Positions 25,215 through 35,781 of a stretch of DNA of 64,000 bases are shown here, piece after piece. Source of the stretch: Streptococcus constellatus (GTDB lineage: Bacteria; Bacillota; Bacilli; Lactobacillales; Streptococcaceae); assembly GCF_902167705.1 (NCBI RefSeq), contig NZ_CABHMZ010000011.1, forward strand, positions 1 through 64,000, given 5' to 3'. Position 1 is the stretch's first letter. Each line of letters starts with the position of its first letter. Under the pieces are notes generated by a model. That model ran no database searches. It was given only the letters and a program-made list of their open reading frames with translations, and was not told the origin of the DNA. A program made the translations under genes and the position numbers.

Positions 25215-26630
25215 TCACCTCAAGCCTTTATATAGCTTCCTTCGCGTTCGTTTTTTCCACGAAAATGGCTCCGACTCTTCCTTTGGTCGCTCCCATTTTT
25301 CATATCCTGCCCCCTCTAAACTCGTAATTGAATCCTTGGCTAAATTTTTAATGTAATCTTTCGTTCCATCTCGAATAAACTCCTGCGATGTTTCTCCATT
25401 TAAGCGTAACAAATTTGTATGTGGCTGCCAAATGAAAGAATATGTAATCCCAGTTTCCACTGAACGATACCGCAAATAGTGAACATTCTTCTTGCTCACC
25501 CAACTGTCTACCAACAAAAATAACTGTTGCCGATAGAGCAACTTCTGACCTTTATAAAATATTTTTAAAGATGGAGTTGAATAATAAATTGTCTGACTTT
25601 CCGTTTTCCGAATAAGCAGGTAACTTCCTATCGGAGAATCACTCGAATCCGTCGGAAAAATATAAAGAAAGAAAATAGGTAAAAGGAAAAATAAAGCTGG
25701 ATACAAAATAAAAATAGATAGTAGCTGCCACATCGCACATAAAAAATTTCGTCTAGATAAAGATACCATGATGCGAGATAGATTTATGGAAGAAAACGCT
25801 AGCAAAACCGAAGCTAACCGTACCCTCAAAGCCAACCACAAGTCTGCTATCTGCATTCCAAAAGAATGAATAGGAACCATTACCCGCGAATTTAGCAATC
25901 TCTTTTTCTGATATAAAGCATACTGTCTCAAACGATTACCATAGTTGTGATTGCCGATATAAATAATGAACCATGCTAAAAACTTTTCTAAGGCTAAGAC
26001 CGTTCCATAATAAAAAGAAAAAATCTTTAGCCCGTCTGGCACACTCTCTAAAAAATAAAAATAGAAACCAACGAGGAATTGAATAATAAAGATGAGAGAT
26101 GCCACAATTGTCAGTGTATTGCTGATAAAGTAAAATCGGAAGCACTTTTTATCCACATAATGCGCCGCAACAATATATAGATACACTATAAATAAAGCAA
26201 ATAATAACTGAAAATAAGGAATCCGATAAATCAATGTATAATACAGATTAGATACCGTATTGACGACTTCGTTCGTGTCATCTTGCGCTAGGTAAACCAT
26301 GATACGAGTAATAATCAGTGGGAAAGTAAAATAAACACTATAGCGATACAGAAAATCGTGCTTGTGCAGACGTTTCCCGTCCTCCCCTCTCGCTTGATAA
26401 TAACGCGTCCGATTTAAAAAGAGATAAACAGGCAAGGCAAAATAAAACAAACTTTTCATAAAACCACGTACGAAAACACTTGTTTTAGGGCAAGCAAAAT
26501 ACTTATACACTAAATGCAAGTCCGTATCTTGAATCTCACGAAACAGACTCTGATCCACCAAAAGAGAATAAACAACATAGAAATAGTAATAAGAACTAAC
26601 CGTCATCCAAAATAGATGTTCTTGATCCAT
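25215..26630 (-). CDS. Multi-spanning membrane protein of unknown function
   Basis: 471 residues. Aromatic-rich hydrophobic segments cover most of residues 1-310, with about seven to eight predicted spans. A soluble C-terminal domain (about 315-470) starts with SYLLIRKTESQTIYYSTPS and ends in a basic tail (KKRTRRKLYKGLR). I recognise no family. The N-terminal half (VYSLLVDQSLFREIQDTDLHLVYKY) has no catalytic motif I can name. It has a strong ribosome site (AGGAGG, 7 nt before ATG). It lies downstream of the large surface protein gene on the same strand with a 190-bp gap, so it could be read through but more likely has its own promoter. Confidence 0.75.
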   Translation of the reverse strand: MDQEHLFWMTVSSYYYFYVVYSLLVDQSLFREIQDTDLHLVYKYFACPKTSVFVRGFMKSLFYFALPVYLFLNRTRYYQARGEDGKRLHKHDFLYRYSVYFTFPLIITRIMVYLAQDDTNEVVNTVSNLYYTLIYRIPYFQLLFALFIVYLYIVAAHYVDKKCFRFYFISNTLTIVASLIFIIQFLVGFYFYFLESVPDGLKIFSFYYGTVLALEKFLAWFIIYIGNHNYGNRLRQYALYQKKRLLNSRVMVPIHSFGMQIADLWLALRVRLASVLLAFSSINLSRIMVSLSRRNFLCAMWQLLSIFILYPALFFLLPIFFLYIFPTDSSDSPIGSYLLIRKTESQTIYYSTPSLKIFYKGQKLLYRQQLFLLVDSWVSKKNVHYLRYRSVETGITYSFIWQPHTNLLRLNGETSQEFIRDGTKDYIKNLAKDSITSLEGAGYEKWERPKEESEPFSWKKRTRRKLYKGLR

Positions 26631-26819
26631 ATAGATACCTCCTAAAATGCTGTATTTTGGGATAATTATGGTTATACATCTTTTTGAAGCATTTATCTAT
26701 ATTCTTTTTTCTCTTTTTGAATATAAAAAAAGGAGACCTAATGAGACTCTTCATTTTCCATGAGAATTCTCACTAGATTTCCAATTTTAGACTTATATTT
26801 TTTTACAATCTTAATTCTA

Positions 26820-29800
26820 TCAAGATTTTTTCTTGATGAGATAAATTGCACCAGCTAAGACCATCAAACCAATGAAAATAGCCAATGTATGAACGATTGT
26901 TCCCGTCTTAGGCAAGCCATTCTTAGGCGGAGTATAGCGATTTTCAAATGTCTTAATGTCATTATCATAGCTTACTTTAGCGTGCAATTGACCATTACCA
27001 TCGTCTGTCACTTCAATTGTAACTTTGATGACTTTTTTATCATAAGCCACGCCACCAAGCTTGGTATCTTTTTCGGCAATCGTGTAGTGATACGTGCCCG
27101 CTTTGGTGTATTTGATAGCATCAAAATTCACATCGCCGTTTGCAGCGTTTTTCTTCACTTGAGAAACCTTATCGTCTGAACCTTTCAGTTCAAACTCAAA
27201 TTCGCCTGCTTTTAAAGCACGTCCAATCAAGACTTTCTTGATAGACAGTTGTGCATTGGTCTTCGTCGCTGTATACGTATTATTGAAAGTTTGGTCATCT
27301 TTTTCATAAACAACTTTTGTTACCAAATGACCATTGCCATCGTCTATTACTGTGACAGTCGCTTTGATGACTTTCTTATCATAAGCCACACCACCAAGTT
27401 TGGTATCTTTTTCAGTGATCGTGTAGTGATACGTACCCGCTTTGGTGTACTCGATTGTGTCAAAAGTTACATCGCCGTTTGCCGCATTTTTCTTGACTTG
27501 AGAAACATTGTCATCTGAACCTTTCAGTTCAAACTCAAATTCGCTTTCTTTGAGCTTACGCCCTTCAAGAAGTTTTTTGGCAGAAAGTGTTGCAGTTGCT
27601 TTGTCTGCTGAGTAGCTATTGTTAAAGGTCTGGTCGTTATTTTCATAAGCCACAGAAGCATGCAATTGACCTTGCCCATCATCTGTTACTGTGACAGTCG
27701 CTTTCACAGTATGTGTGTCGTAAATCACTCCACCGAGGCTACCAGCTTTTTCCTTAATTGTGTAAACGTAAGTACCAGCTGCTTTGAAAGTGAGTTCTTT
27801 GAAGGAAATCTTGCCGTCGCCGTCATTCTTTACTGTCTCAACGACCGTACCGTCTGGTGCAATCAAGTCAAATGCAAATTCACCGTCATTCAAAGTACGA
27901 CCTGTTAAGACTTTGTTCGCTTCCAACTTAGCCGTCGTTTCTTTAGCAACATAGGTATTGTTGAACTCTTTCTCACCTTTATCGTAAGTCACTTGTGCAA
28001 CTAACTGACCATTTCCATCGTCGGTTACTTTTACAGTTGACTTGATTTCTTTCTTGTCGTAAGTCACACCACCGAGTTGACCGGCTTTTTCCTTGATAAC
28101 ATAGTGGTACTCGCCAACTGTATCATATTCGATTGGCTCAAAGATTACTTTACCATCTGCTGCATTAGTCTTCGTTTGAAGAACTTGACCTTTGTCATCT
28201 TGCAAATCAAACTCAAACTCATTTTCTTTCAAATCACGTCCTGTCAGCTTCTTCGTTACATCTAACTGAGCGCTAACTTTCTTTGTAGTATACGTATTGT
28301 TGAAAGTTTGATCGTTGTTTTTGTACTCTACTTTTGCAACTAATTTTGCATCTTTATTCTCAACAGTCACTGTCGCATGAATGACTTTCTTATCATAAGT
28401 TATGCCATTTAATTTGTTATCTTTTTCAACAATGGTATAACGATAAACACCTGCTTTTGTGTACTGAATCTTGTCGAAGTTGACAACTCCATTTACATTT
28501 GACTTCGTTTGTGAAACGCCGTCATCATTTCCCTTCAGTTCAAAGTTAAATTCGCCATCTTTTAAGGGACGTCCTGTCAATGCTTTATTGACAGAAAGAC
28601 TAGCAGTTGTCGATTCCAGCTTATAACGGTTGACGAAAGTCGGATTGTTGACTTCCTCTCCGTCTACCAGATAAGTCACTTTGCTAACTTCAAGTTTACC
28701 AGATTTCTCTTCAACCTCTACAGTTACAGCAATGAATTTTCTATCATAGGTAATTCCTGCTGCTGTACCTTTTTTCTCGCGAATAAAGTATTCATAAGTT
28801 CCTGCTTTGGTAAATGACAATGATTTGAAATTGACTTCACCTTTGCCATTATTTTTAACAGTTTGCAAGGTCTTACCCGCAGTTGGACTAAAATCAGTAT
28901 TATCAACCAAATCAAAGTCAAATTCTTGGTCTTTCAAATCACGACCAAGCAGTTTTTTCTTGACTTGCAATTGAGTTGAAACCTGTTGTTGCTTGTACTT
29001 ATTGTTAAAAGTCCTCTTAGTAATTGGTTTGCCATTTTCATCTAAACCTTTGTAAATGGTATTGACTTCCAGTTTGCCCGTATCCTTATCTTGAGCTACA
29101 CGAATCGTGACTTTTATCGGTTCTTTATCGTATTGAACACCAGAAAGTGTGCCTGTCTTTTCAATGATTTGATAGTGATAAAGACCTGGTTTATTAAAGT
29201 TCAGCGGGCTAAACGGAATCGTCCCGTCTGCTTTGTTTTTAACGGTTTGAACAAGATTCTTTTGTCCGTCACGCAATTCAAACTCGAACTCACCTTCTTG
29301 AAGAGCACGACCGGTTAAAGTTTTAGTAACTTGAAGCGGTACGGAAATGGCTTTTGGATTAAAAACATTCGTAAAGACTTGATTGTCATTTTCATAACTA
29401 ACTGCAGCACTTAGCTTTCCTTGCCCGTCATCTGTGACCTTTACAGTTGCTTTAATTTCTTTGGTGTCGTAAGTAATGCCTTCAAGTCCAGCGTTTCTTT
29501 CTTTAATCGTGTAATGATAAGTACCTGCTTTGGTATATTCAATCGTATCAAATTGAACCTTTCCAGACGTAGTATTTTTCTTCACTTGTTGAACGTGGTC
29601 TTCTGCCCCAGTCAATTCAAATTCAAACTCTCCTGCTTTCAGTTTGCGGCCAACTAATTTCTTCGTGGCTTCCAACTTAGCAGACGTTTTAGTCGGAGTG
29701 TAGACATTCTTAAAAGTCGGCTTTGTTACTTCTTGCCCATCTTTTAGATAAGTAATTTTAGTAACTGCAAGTGTTCCACCCTTATCTTCAACTGTTACAA

Positions 29801-32387
29801 TCACAGAAATCTGTGTGCTGTCATAGGCTACGCCTGAAGCTGAACCATTGTTCTCTTTGATAAGGTATTCATAAGTACCAGCTTCTGTATATTCCAGCGG
29901 TTTAAAAGTGACTTTTCCGTCTGCTGTATTTTTAGCGGTTTGCAACGTTTGACCAAGAGTTGGACTGCTACCGCTGTTATCAACTAACTCAAACTCAAAT
30001 TCATTTGCTTTGAGCTCACGACCAGTTAGAACTTTATTGACTTCTAACTGAGCAGATACTTTGTTTGGGGTATAAATATTGTTGAACGTTGGATTCTTCG
30101 TTTCTTTACCAGCTTTTGCATAAGTTATTTTTGTCACTTCCAGTTTGCCAGCTTTATCCTCAACCGTTACTGTTGCCGTGACATGATCTGTTTCATAATA
30201 AATACCTGGCAGATCATTGTGAACTTCTGCAATTGTATATTGATAAGTACCAGCTTTGGTATATTCAATTTCTTTGAAAGTGACTTTTCCGTCTGCTGTA
30301 TTTTTGACGGTTTCAATCTCCCCGTCTCTACCGGTTAATCGAAACTCAAATTCACCATCTTTAAGTTCTCGACCCGTCAAAACTTTCTTGACTTGTAGTT
30401 GCGCTTTAGTTTTTTCAGGAACATAGACATTTGTAAACGTATCCTTATTCTTCCAGTTCCCCTCCTCATCAACCGCTTGATAAGTAATACTTTCTACTTT
30501 TAATTGACCATTCGCATCTTTCACAACTTTTACTGTTGCATAAATGATATTTGGGTCGAAAAATACATGTGCATCATTTCCAGCTGCTTCCACAATACGA
30601 TACTCATAAGTTCCTTCTTTATCATACTCAATTGGATCAAAAGTGACTTTTCCATTCACATTTTTCTTCTTTTGCGTTTGATTCGTTTGCTTATCTGTTA
30701 ACGTAAACTCAAATTCATTATCTTTAAGTTCTCGGCCTCCAATAAGCTCTTTCTTAACTTGTAATTGAGCGGAGACTTTTTCAATTTTCTTGTTAGTAAT
30801 TGTCTTTCTGTAGGCTTTGTCAGTGCCAAAATCATTTGGAGTGACTTTAATTTTTTCCTTAGAGAGTTGGTAGCCTTCCGGCGCTTTGATTTCCTCAATC
30901 GTATAATCGTCTTTTAACAGATTAGGAATTGTAATATCACCGTTTGAATCTGTTGTATACTCACCAATGACTTTCTTATTACTGTCACGCGTTACTTTAA
31001 ATTTTGCACCAGCTAAAGCTTGTTTTGTTTTTTCGTCTTCTTTATGCAAGTTCATTGAGTAAACATAGCCTTCTGCAAATCCGCCAGCAGCTCGATATAC
31101 TAAAGAGATATTGACTTCTTCCGAAATTTTATCTTTTGAAGAAAGTTTTGCCTTATTTTTAAAAACTTCTCCACCCACCGGTTCATAGTTAGTTTTAACT
31201 TGATATCTGATATAGTAACCTTTAGTCCCAATATTTCCTAAGTAAGTTTGGAAGCCACGTTTATCATCATCCATTTTTATCTGGTGGTTAGTTGTAACAT
31301 CTTTCTCATTATCGTGTTTCCACTCACCATTTTCCCAGGACCATCTTACTTCATATATACGGATACTGTTCTGATCAATTTGAATCCCCTTAGTATCGTC
31401 GTCCAGCCTATCTTGAACATTGACTTCTTTTAAATCAACACCTTTTCGATTGATAGCAAGAGCATACTGAAGAAGAGATTTGTTAGCTCCATCTTGCCAA
31501 GCACTTTTTTCTAGTATACTTTCGCTTTTCTTTCCAGGACCTTGATAATGAAGTTTTCCACCAATCTTAGTTTTATGCCCCACTTTAAAATCAAGATCTA
31601 TGTCTTTTTCTATTTTAACCTTATTATGGTCAACAGCTGCATAAAAAAACAGTTCTCCTAAAACATCCGAATGTTCAGAAGGATATTTTGTATAGGTTAA
31701 CGTAATCGTTTTAGTTGTGGGGTTGATTTTTGCATGCGCAACAACTTTATCTTTTGCATCCTTAACTTCAAAGTCTGTCCATTCTGGAAATCGTAAAGTT
31801 TCTGGTAACGTAATAGTTGTGGTGTCGCCTTCATTAACTGTGTTATTCGGAAGGCTAAATTTTGCATGCACTTGGAAAGTTTCCCACATCTGTACACCCT
31901 TTGGTGGGATAGGGTTTCCATCTTTGTTTGTCACATACATTTCTGTGATAACATCATTCCATTCTTTAGCATTTGCAGTGCTAGAAAGATCGTACTTGCT
32001 TCCTTCGCTTCTAGGTGTTAAAGCAGGGGGTGCTCCTGGTTTGCTTTCGTTCTTTTCCTCCACATTATCAGTTTTCTTTGAAGCAGTATCTTCTTTTACT
32101 TGGCTCGAATCAGCACTTGCTTCCGTTTTATTTTCAGGAGCAGGCGTTTCAGCCTTTTTCTCTTGGCTAGAACTGTCATTTGTGCCTGTCGAGTCAGTAG
32201 AAGGTGTTGTTTGTTTAGCTGTCTCTTCTTCTCTAGCCGAATTTTCCAAACCTTTTCCCGTCTCTGCCTGAGTTGTCAATGCTGAAGATTAGTTCGTCAG
32301 CGTTTGAGCAACAGCACTAGCCGGTGATAAGATTGTCGAAGCTAGCAATAATGCTACCCCAACAAGATTCATCATTTTTTTAATCAT
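26820..32387 (-). pseudogene. Large LPXTG surface adhesin with eleven pilin-type repeats, interrupted by a stop codon
   Basis: The intact reading would start at ATG 32387 (AAAGGAAAT site) with signal peptide MIKKMMNLVGVALLLASTIL and continue to 26820, about 1855 codons. An in-frame TAA at 32289-32291 cuts it right after the signal peptide (after AQTLTN). Downstream, 1819 codons are open from a TTG at 32277-32279, which lacks a signal peptide. Domains of that part: Ser/Thr/Glu-rich stretch (1-90), adhesin head resembling MSCRAMM/fibrinogen-binding folds (about 90-395), a SpaA/Cna-B-like domain (about 395-500), eleven Spy0128-like isopeptide repeats (about 500-1786) with conserved Lys in VxKxLTGR and Asn in FNNxY, and a sortase signal LPKTG with hydrophobic tail. 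Without readthrough or phase reversal the protein is not exported. The rest of the frame shows no decay. Confidence 0.88.
26922..30780 (-). repeat. Eleven tandem coding repeats of about 111-124 codons
   Basis: Each unit begins with SAQL-V-K-LTGR-LK-GEFEFEL, has TKAGTYHYTI-E in the middle and ends DQTFNNTY. The last two units are nearly identical over their central 50 residues, pointing to recent duplication. These encode isopeptide-stabilised stalk domains. Confidence 0.9.
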
Positions 32388-32449
32388 TACGATTTCCTTT
32401 CTATAATTTTTTAGAATTTTGCATAAAAGTACAAACTTCTAATAATACC

Positions 32450-32479
32450 ATTATAGCAACCCCTTTATGGCACTTTCAA
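32450..32479 (-). promoter_or_regulatory. Promoter of the adhesin gene
   Basis: -35 TTGAAA (32474-32479) and -10 TATAAT (32450-32455) with 18 bp between. The 425-bp gap to tetR otherwise holds only AT-rich sequence and the dyad at 32729-32745. Confidence 0.65.
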
Positions 32480-32728
32480 TCAAAATGTCCTGTATTCTTG
32501 CTTAATTTCTTGACAGTCTGTAAAGTTTTTTCAAAATAAGCAATTCAAAAAATATTTTATTGGTTCTGTAATTCCTGTAGTGAGATAAATCCTTGACAGA
32601 GATTAAGAAGCCCTGCTTTATTGTGATGCCGATAGCATCTAATTTAAAATCAGTTTTTTTAAATCTAAGGCAAAATACAGTTTAGTTATGCTGATTTTAT
32701 AGTTATACACATTTTTTATTGTATATTT

Positions 32729-32745
32729 GTTTACAAAACGTAAAC
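32729..32745. promoter_or_regulatory. Dyad upstream of tetR, candidate operator
   Basis: GTTTAC-AAAAC-GTAAAC, perfect 6-bp arms with a 5-bp centre, about 70 bp before the tetR start. This form suits an autoregulatory TetR site; binding is inference. Confidence 0.45.
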
Positions 32746-32812
32746 TTTTTCCAGATTTTTCGCTAGACTACATATATTTTTTACATTAAAATATTTATAA
32801 GGAGAGAGTAAG

Positions 32813-33436
32813 ATGGTACTTAATACAAGAGAGAAGATTTTAGAAGCTTTTTTTGAACTTGCAATGGAAAATCCTCAGAAATCGCATTTTTCTTTAGCAG
32901 AAATTGCGCAAAAAGCAGGGAGCTCAAGACAAGCGATTTACAAACGCCATTTTAATGGAAATTATGAAATTCTAGATTATATTCATAAAGAGCTTGATGC
33001 TGAATTTCAACTGATTTTTCAAGGTTATGATAAGAAAGTTTATCCTGATCCTTTTGTCTTTTTTGCAGAAGTGGTTATTCCTATCTTATATACCCACCGA
33101 AGGCGAATCAGTTGTCTTTTTAAGACAGCTGCCGATCCCTATTGGAGAGATTTTTTAAGAAATACGTATGGTCAATGGATTGAGCAGCACATTACGATTG
33201 ATTATCAAAAATTAAACATTCCAAAAGAAAAGGCATCGCAGGTTCTTGTTGGAGGTATTCTCATCTTTATTGAGATTTGGATTACCCAACCTGAACCCAT
33301 ACCGCCTGAGCAATTCGCCGAGACTTTTTTAAATTTGATTCATTTCCCTTTAACGGACTATGTTCGTTTCAAGCAAGCTTCCTCTAATGACAAACTAATC
33401 GTTACAAATAGTTTGGAAGATAAAGAAAAGGAGTGA
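32813..33436 (+). CDS. TetR/AcrR-family transcriptional regulator
   Basis: 207 residues. The N-terminal HTH (TREKILEAFFELA, then FSLAEIAQKAGSSRQAIYKRHF, about 5-55) is clear. The rest is a helical ligand/dimer domain with no close match I can name. It is divergent from the large adhesin, and its AT-rich upstream region holds a perfect dyad, so it may repress itself or the adhesin. The ribosome site AAGGAGAGAG is strong. The stop codon lies inside a long palindromic element. Confidence 0.9.
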   Translation: MVLNTREKILEAFFELAMENPQKSHFSLAEIAQKAGSSRQAIYKRHFNGNYEILDYIHKELDAEFQLIFQGYDKKVYPDPFVFFAEVVIPILYTHRRRISCLFKTAADPYWRDFLRNTYGQWIEQHITIDYQKLNIPKEKASQVLVGGILIFIEIWITQPEPIPPEQFAETFLNLIHFPLTDYVRFKQASSNDKLIVTNSLEDKEKE

Positions 33437-33479
33437 GACCGAACTAATATTGAAAATTCTTAGTTCACAGTCTCACTCC
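33430..33479. repeat. Palindromic intergenic element at the tetR 3' end
   Basis: GGAGTGAGAC pairs with GTCTCACTCC and inner GAACTAA with TTAGTTC, making a nearly perfect 50-nt hairpin overlapping the tetR stop (33434-33436). The form resembles short dispersed palindromes of streptococci. Confidence 0.7.
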
Positions 33480-33652
33480 ACAGCTCTTCCGAGCTTGAAA
33501 AATGAATGAAGAAGTACTTTGCTTCACAAGTTGCAGTTGATTTATTAGGTAAAGAGCTTTGAAAGCAGAGAACTGTTGTTCAACCTCAAACAAAATAATT
33601 AAAATTTCAAGATGCTAATGTCTAATTTCTAATGTGCTATTTTAAGATTGTG

Positions 33653-33704
33653 GGAACGAGATAAGTTGTGATTTTCAAAAATTCAACTTGTCGCGCTCTT
33701 TTTT
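33653..33704 (+). terminator. Hairpin with T-run downstream of tetR
   Basis: GAGATAAGTTG and CAACTTGTCGCGCTC form an imperfect stem followed by TTTTTT. It lies 7 bp before the convergent UbiB-like gene end. Confidence 0.55.
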
Positions 33705-33710
33705 GTGTTC

Positions 33711-35285
33711 TCATCTTGTAGAGCGAATGATGAGATAGAGTAACCACAGCAATACCATTGTCGCTAAGGTAAAAAGGAATTTTGCCAAGAATAGCGTATC
33801 TGGATTGAGGGTTAAAATCCCACCTGTCAGTAATAAAGCTAGGAAGACCAGGCTTAGTACAAGACGATTGGCTACGGATTCGATACGACGAAAGCGTTGA
33901 TTGTAGTCAATTAAGTCATGATTGACGACCAAGCGACCATTCACAATCTGTTCCACTAGCTGGTGAAGCCGTCTTGGGATACTTTTCCCATGTCGCAGCA
34001 AATAAAGTAGTTCGATTAAGAAAGAATCGTAACTCAAAGTCTGGTGCAGGATGTCTGATTTCATATTTTCGAGGAAATATTGCTTGGCTAAGGTCATCAG
34101 ATTGATGTTAGGAGCTAACTCGCGAAAGAGTCCCTCAATTTGCAGGGCTGCTTTTTCTAAGATTGTCATCTGGGACGGTACTTGCAAATGATGACGCGTA
34201 CAAATCGCTACTACGTCCTCAAACATATCTGTAATAGACAAGGAACCCAACTCTAAATTGCCGTATTTGGTTAGCATACGTTCAACATCTTGCTCTAATT
34301 GCAATTTATTGATTGGTTCACTAGCAGTCGTAATGGTCAGAATGGCCTGTGTCATCGAGTCAATATCCTGTGTCGTAAAACTAGACAACATGTCGTTTAG
34401 AGACACACGAAAACCCGTTTCCAATTCCCCCATAATCCCAAAATCAATAAAATAAATCTTTCCTTCATGAATCAAGAGATTGCCAGGGTGTGGATCACCA
34501 TGAAAAAATCCGTCTTTAAAGACTTGCTTGATAAAGCTCAGCATGAGTTTCTGACCAATATCTGCCAAATCGTAGCCAGCTTCTTGTAAAATAGCATATT
34601 GATTGATGCGGACGCCAGGAATGTATTCTTCCACAATCAAATGCGGAGTGGTAAAATCTGGATAGACTTTTGGTACGCCAACACAAGGGATATCTTGATT
34701 GTAGCGAGTGAACTCATCCATGTACCTAGCTTCGTTACGAAAGTCAATTTCGTTCAAGAGGGTGGTCTGCAACTGTTGCAGAATCTTTGGCAAATCCACC
34801 ATAGGCAGCAAATGCTTAGGAAAATGACGAGCTAGGCGAATCAAGAGAGCAATGTCTTCTGTAATTTGTTCTTGAATATGTGGACGCTGAATCTTCAACA
34901 CGACTTCATCGCCATTTAACAAAACAGCTCGGTGAGTTTGTGCGACGGAAGCACTCGCTAAATGTTCCTGCGAGACGTCTAAGAAGAGTTGCTCAATTGG
35001 GCGCTTTAACTCGTCTTCAATCGCAGCCATAACCGTCTCTTTGTCCAAAGGATTGACGTCATCTTGTAGCTTGCTCAATTCCTTGATATAGATTTCTGGC
35101 AATAAGTCACTGCGGGTAGATAAAATTTGACCGATTTTTACAAAACTGGGTCCTAATTGTTCAAAAGCTTCTCGCAATTGCTTGGGAGCTTTTTTCTCGT
35201 CCAATGGTTTTTTTCGATCTTTCAGATTGGACCAGCCAACTGCACTAAAGGCTGTTAGAATCTCTCGTAAGCGTTTGTTTGCCAT
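33711..35285 (-). CDS. ABC1/UbiB (AarF) family atypical kinase-like protein
   Basis: 524 residues. The family KxGQ motif appears as FVKIGQILSTRSDLLP (about 48-63), the Ala-rich nucleotide loop as ASASVAQTHRAVL (about 110), then FHGDPHPGNLL and FIDFGIMGEL (catalytic and metal-binding Asp). Two hydrophobic helices at the C-terminus (about 470-520) anchor it in the membrane. In proteobacteria UbiB supports ubiquinone synthesis, but streptococci lack ubiquinone, so the role here is unknown. The upstream phasin-like gene is a common partner. Confidence 0.92.
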   Translation of the reverse strand: MANKRLREILTAFSAVGWSNLKDRKKPLDEKKAPKQLREAFEQLGPSFVKIGQILSTRSDLLPEIYIKELSKLQDDVNPLDKETVMAAIEDELKRPIEQLFLDVSQEHLASASVAQTHRAVLLNGDEVVLKIQRPHIQEQITEDIALLIRLARHFPKHLLPMVDLPKILQQLQTTLLNEIDFRNEARYMDEFTRYNQDIPCVGVPKVYPDFTTPHLIVEEYIPGVRINQYAILQEAGYDLADIGQKLMLSFIKQVFKDGFFHGDPHPGNLLIHEGKIYFIDFGIMGELETGFRVSLNDMLSSFTTQDIDSMTQAILTITTASEPINKLQLEQDVERMLTKYGNLELGSLSITDMFEDVVAICTRHHLQVPSQMTILEKAALQIEGLFRELAPNINLMTLAKQYFLENMKSDILHQTLSYDSFLIELLYLLRHGKSIPRRLHQLVEQIVNGRLVVNHDLIDYNQRFRRIESVANRLVLSLVFLALLLTGGILTLNPDTLFLAKFLFTLATMVLLWLLYLIIRSTR

Positions 35286-35352
35286 AAGGTTATCCTCATT
35301 CTGTTTGTAATTGTCAGCTTTTCTTTCAAATCCTACTTTTAGTTTAGCAAAA

Positions 35353-35383
35353 AACGCAGCCTTTATAAAGTTGTGACTGCGTT
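35353..35383 (-). terminator. Terminator between the phasin-like gene and the UbiB-like gene
   Basis: AACGCAG and CTGCGTT arms with a T-run on the minus strand. Confidence 0.7.
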
Positions 35384-35394
35384 ATCATGGAAGA

Positions 35395-35673
35395 TTATTC
35401 TTCTGTTTTTGAAAGCCCTTTGAGCAGCTGATCTAATTTTTCTTCCAGTCGTTCAATGTCTTGCTTGGTAGCATATACATCATCTGCTTGTTTCGTTTGA
35501 CTTTCAGCTGTTTTTTCACTGACTTTGCGCTTTAACTCTGACTGAAGCTGCTTACCTTCATCCACCGTCAAGCGACCTTTGGCAATCAATTCTTTGACAA
35601 ATTCGGTGGCTTTATCATAAGTCATGGAAGTCAATCCAATCCCTGCCAGCAAAACTTTTTTCAATTCGTCCAT
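35395..35673 (-). CDS. Phasin-family-like small coiled-coil protein
   Basis: 92 residues, helical. MDELKKVLLAGIGLTSMTYDKATEFVKELIAKGRLTVDEG matches the phasin/PHA-granule-like family found in Firmicutes beside UbiB-type genes. The C-terminal half is a charged coiled coil (KQDIERLEEKLDQLLKGL). Streptococci make no polyhydroxyalkanoate, so the role is likely structural or unknown. It has a strong ribosome site (TGGAGGTG). Confidence 0.85.
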   Translation of the reverse strand: MDELKKVLLAGIGLTSMTYDKATEFVKELIAKGRLTVDEGKQLQSELKRKVSEKTAESQTKQADDVYATKQDIERLEEKLDQLLKGLSKTEE

Positions 35674-35781
35674 CTTGACACCTCCATATATGAGAATCTT
35701 TTCACTTTCATTATAGCGCTTTTAAGCCATTTATTCTAGAGAAAAATGAAGCATGGCTCATTTTAAATACAAGTTTTACAT

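Noticed and set aside
26889..30701. Several open frames of 60-100 codons on the plus strand opposite the adhesin repeats
   Set aside because: They recur at the same phase of each repeat, so they are antisense shadows of a repeated coding sequence; none has a ribosome site or a recognisable protein.
26922..30780. Regular tandem repeats as a possible CRISPR array
   Set aside because: The unit is about 340 bp, divergent and coding for isopeptide domains; there are no short identical repeats with spacers.
31717..32271. 184-codon open frame on the plus strand opposite the adhesin N-terminus
   Set aside because: It mirrors a Ser/Thr/Glu-rich coding region on the other strand, has no ribosome site and no family resemblance.
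33480..33650. Possible decayed gene between tetR and the UbiB-like gene
   Set aside because: Translation in six frames gave only short fragments with no recognisable family; treated as non-coding.
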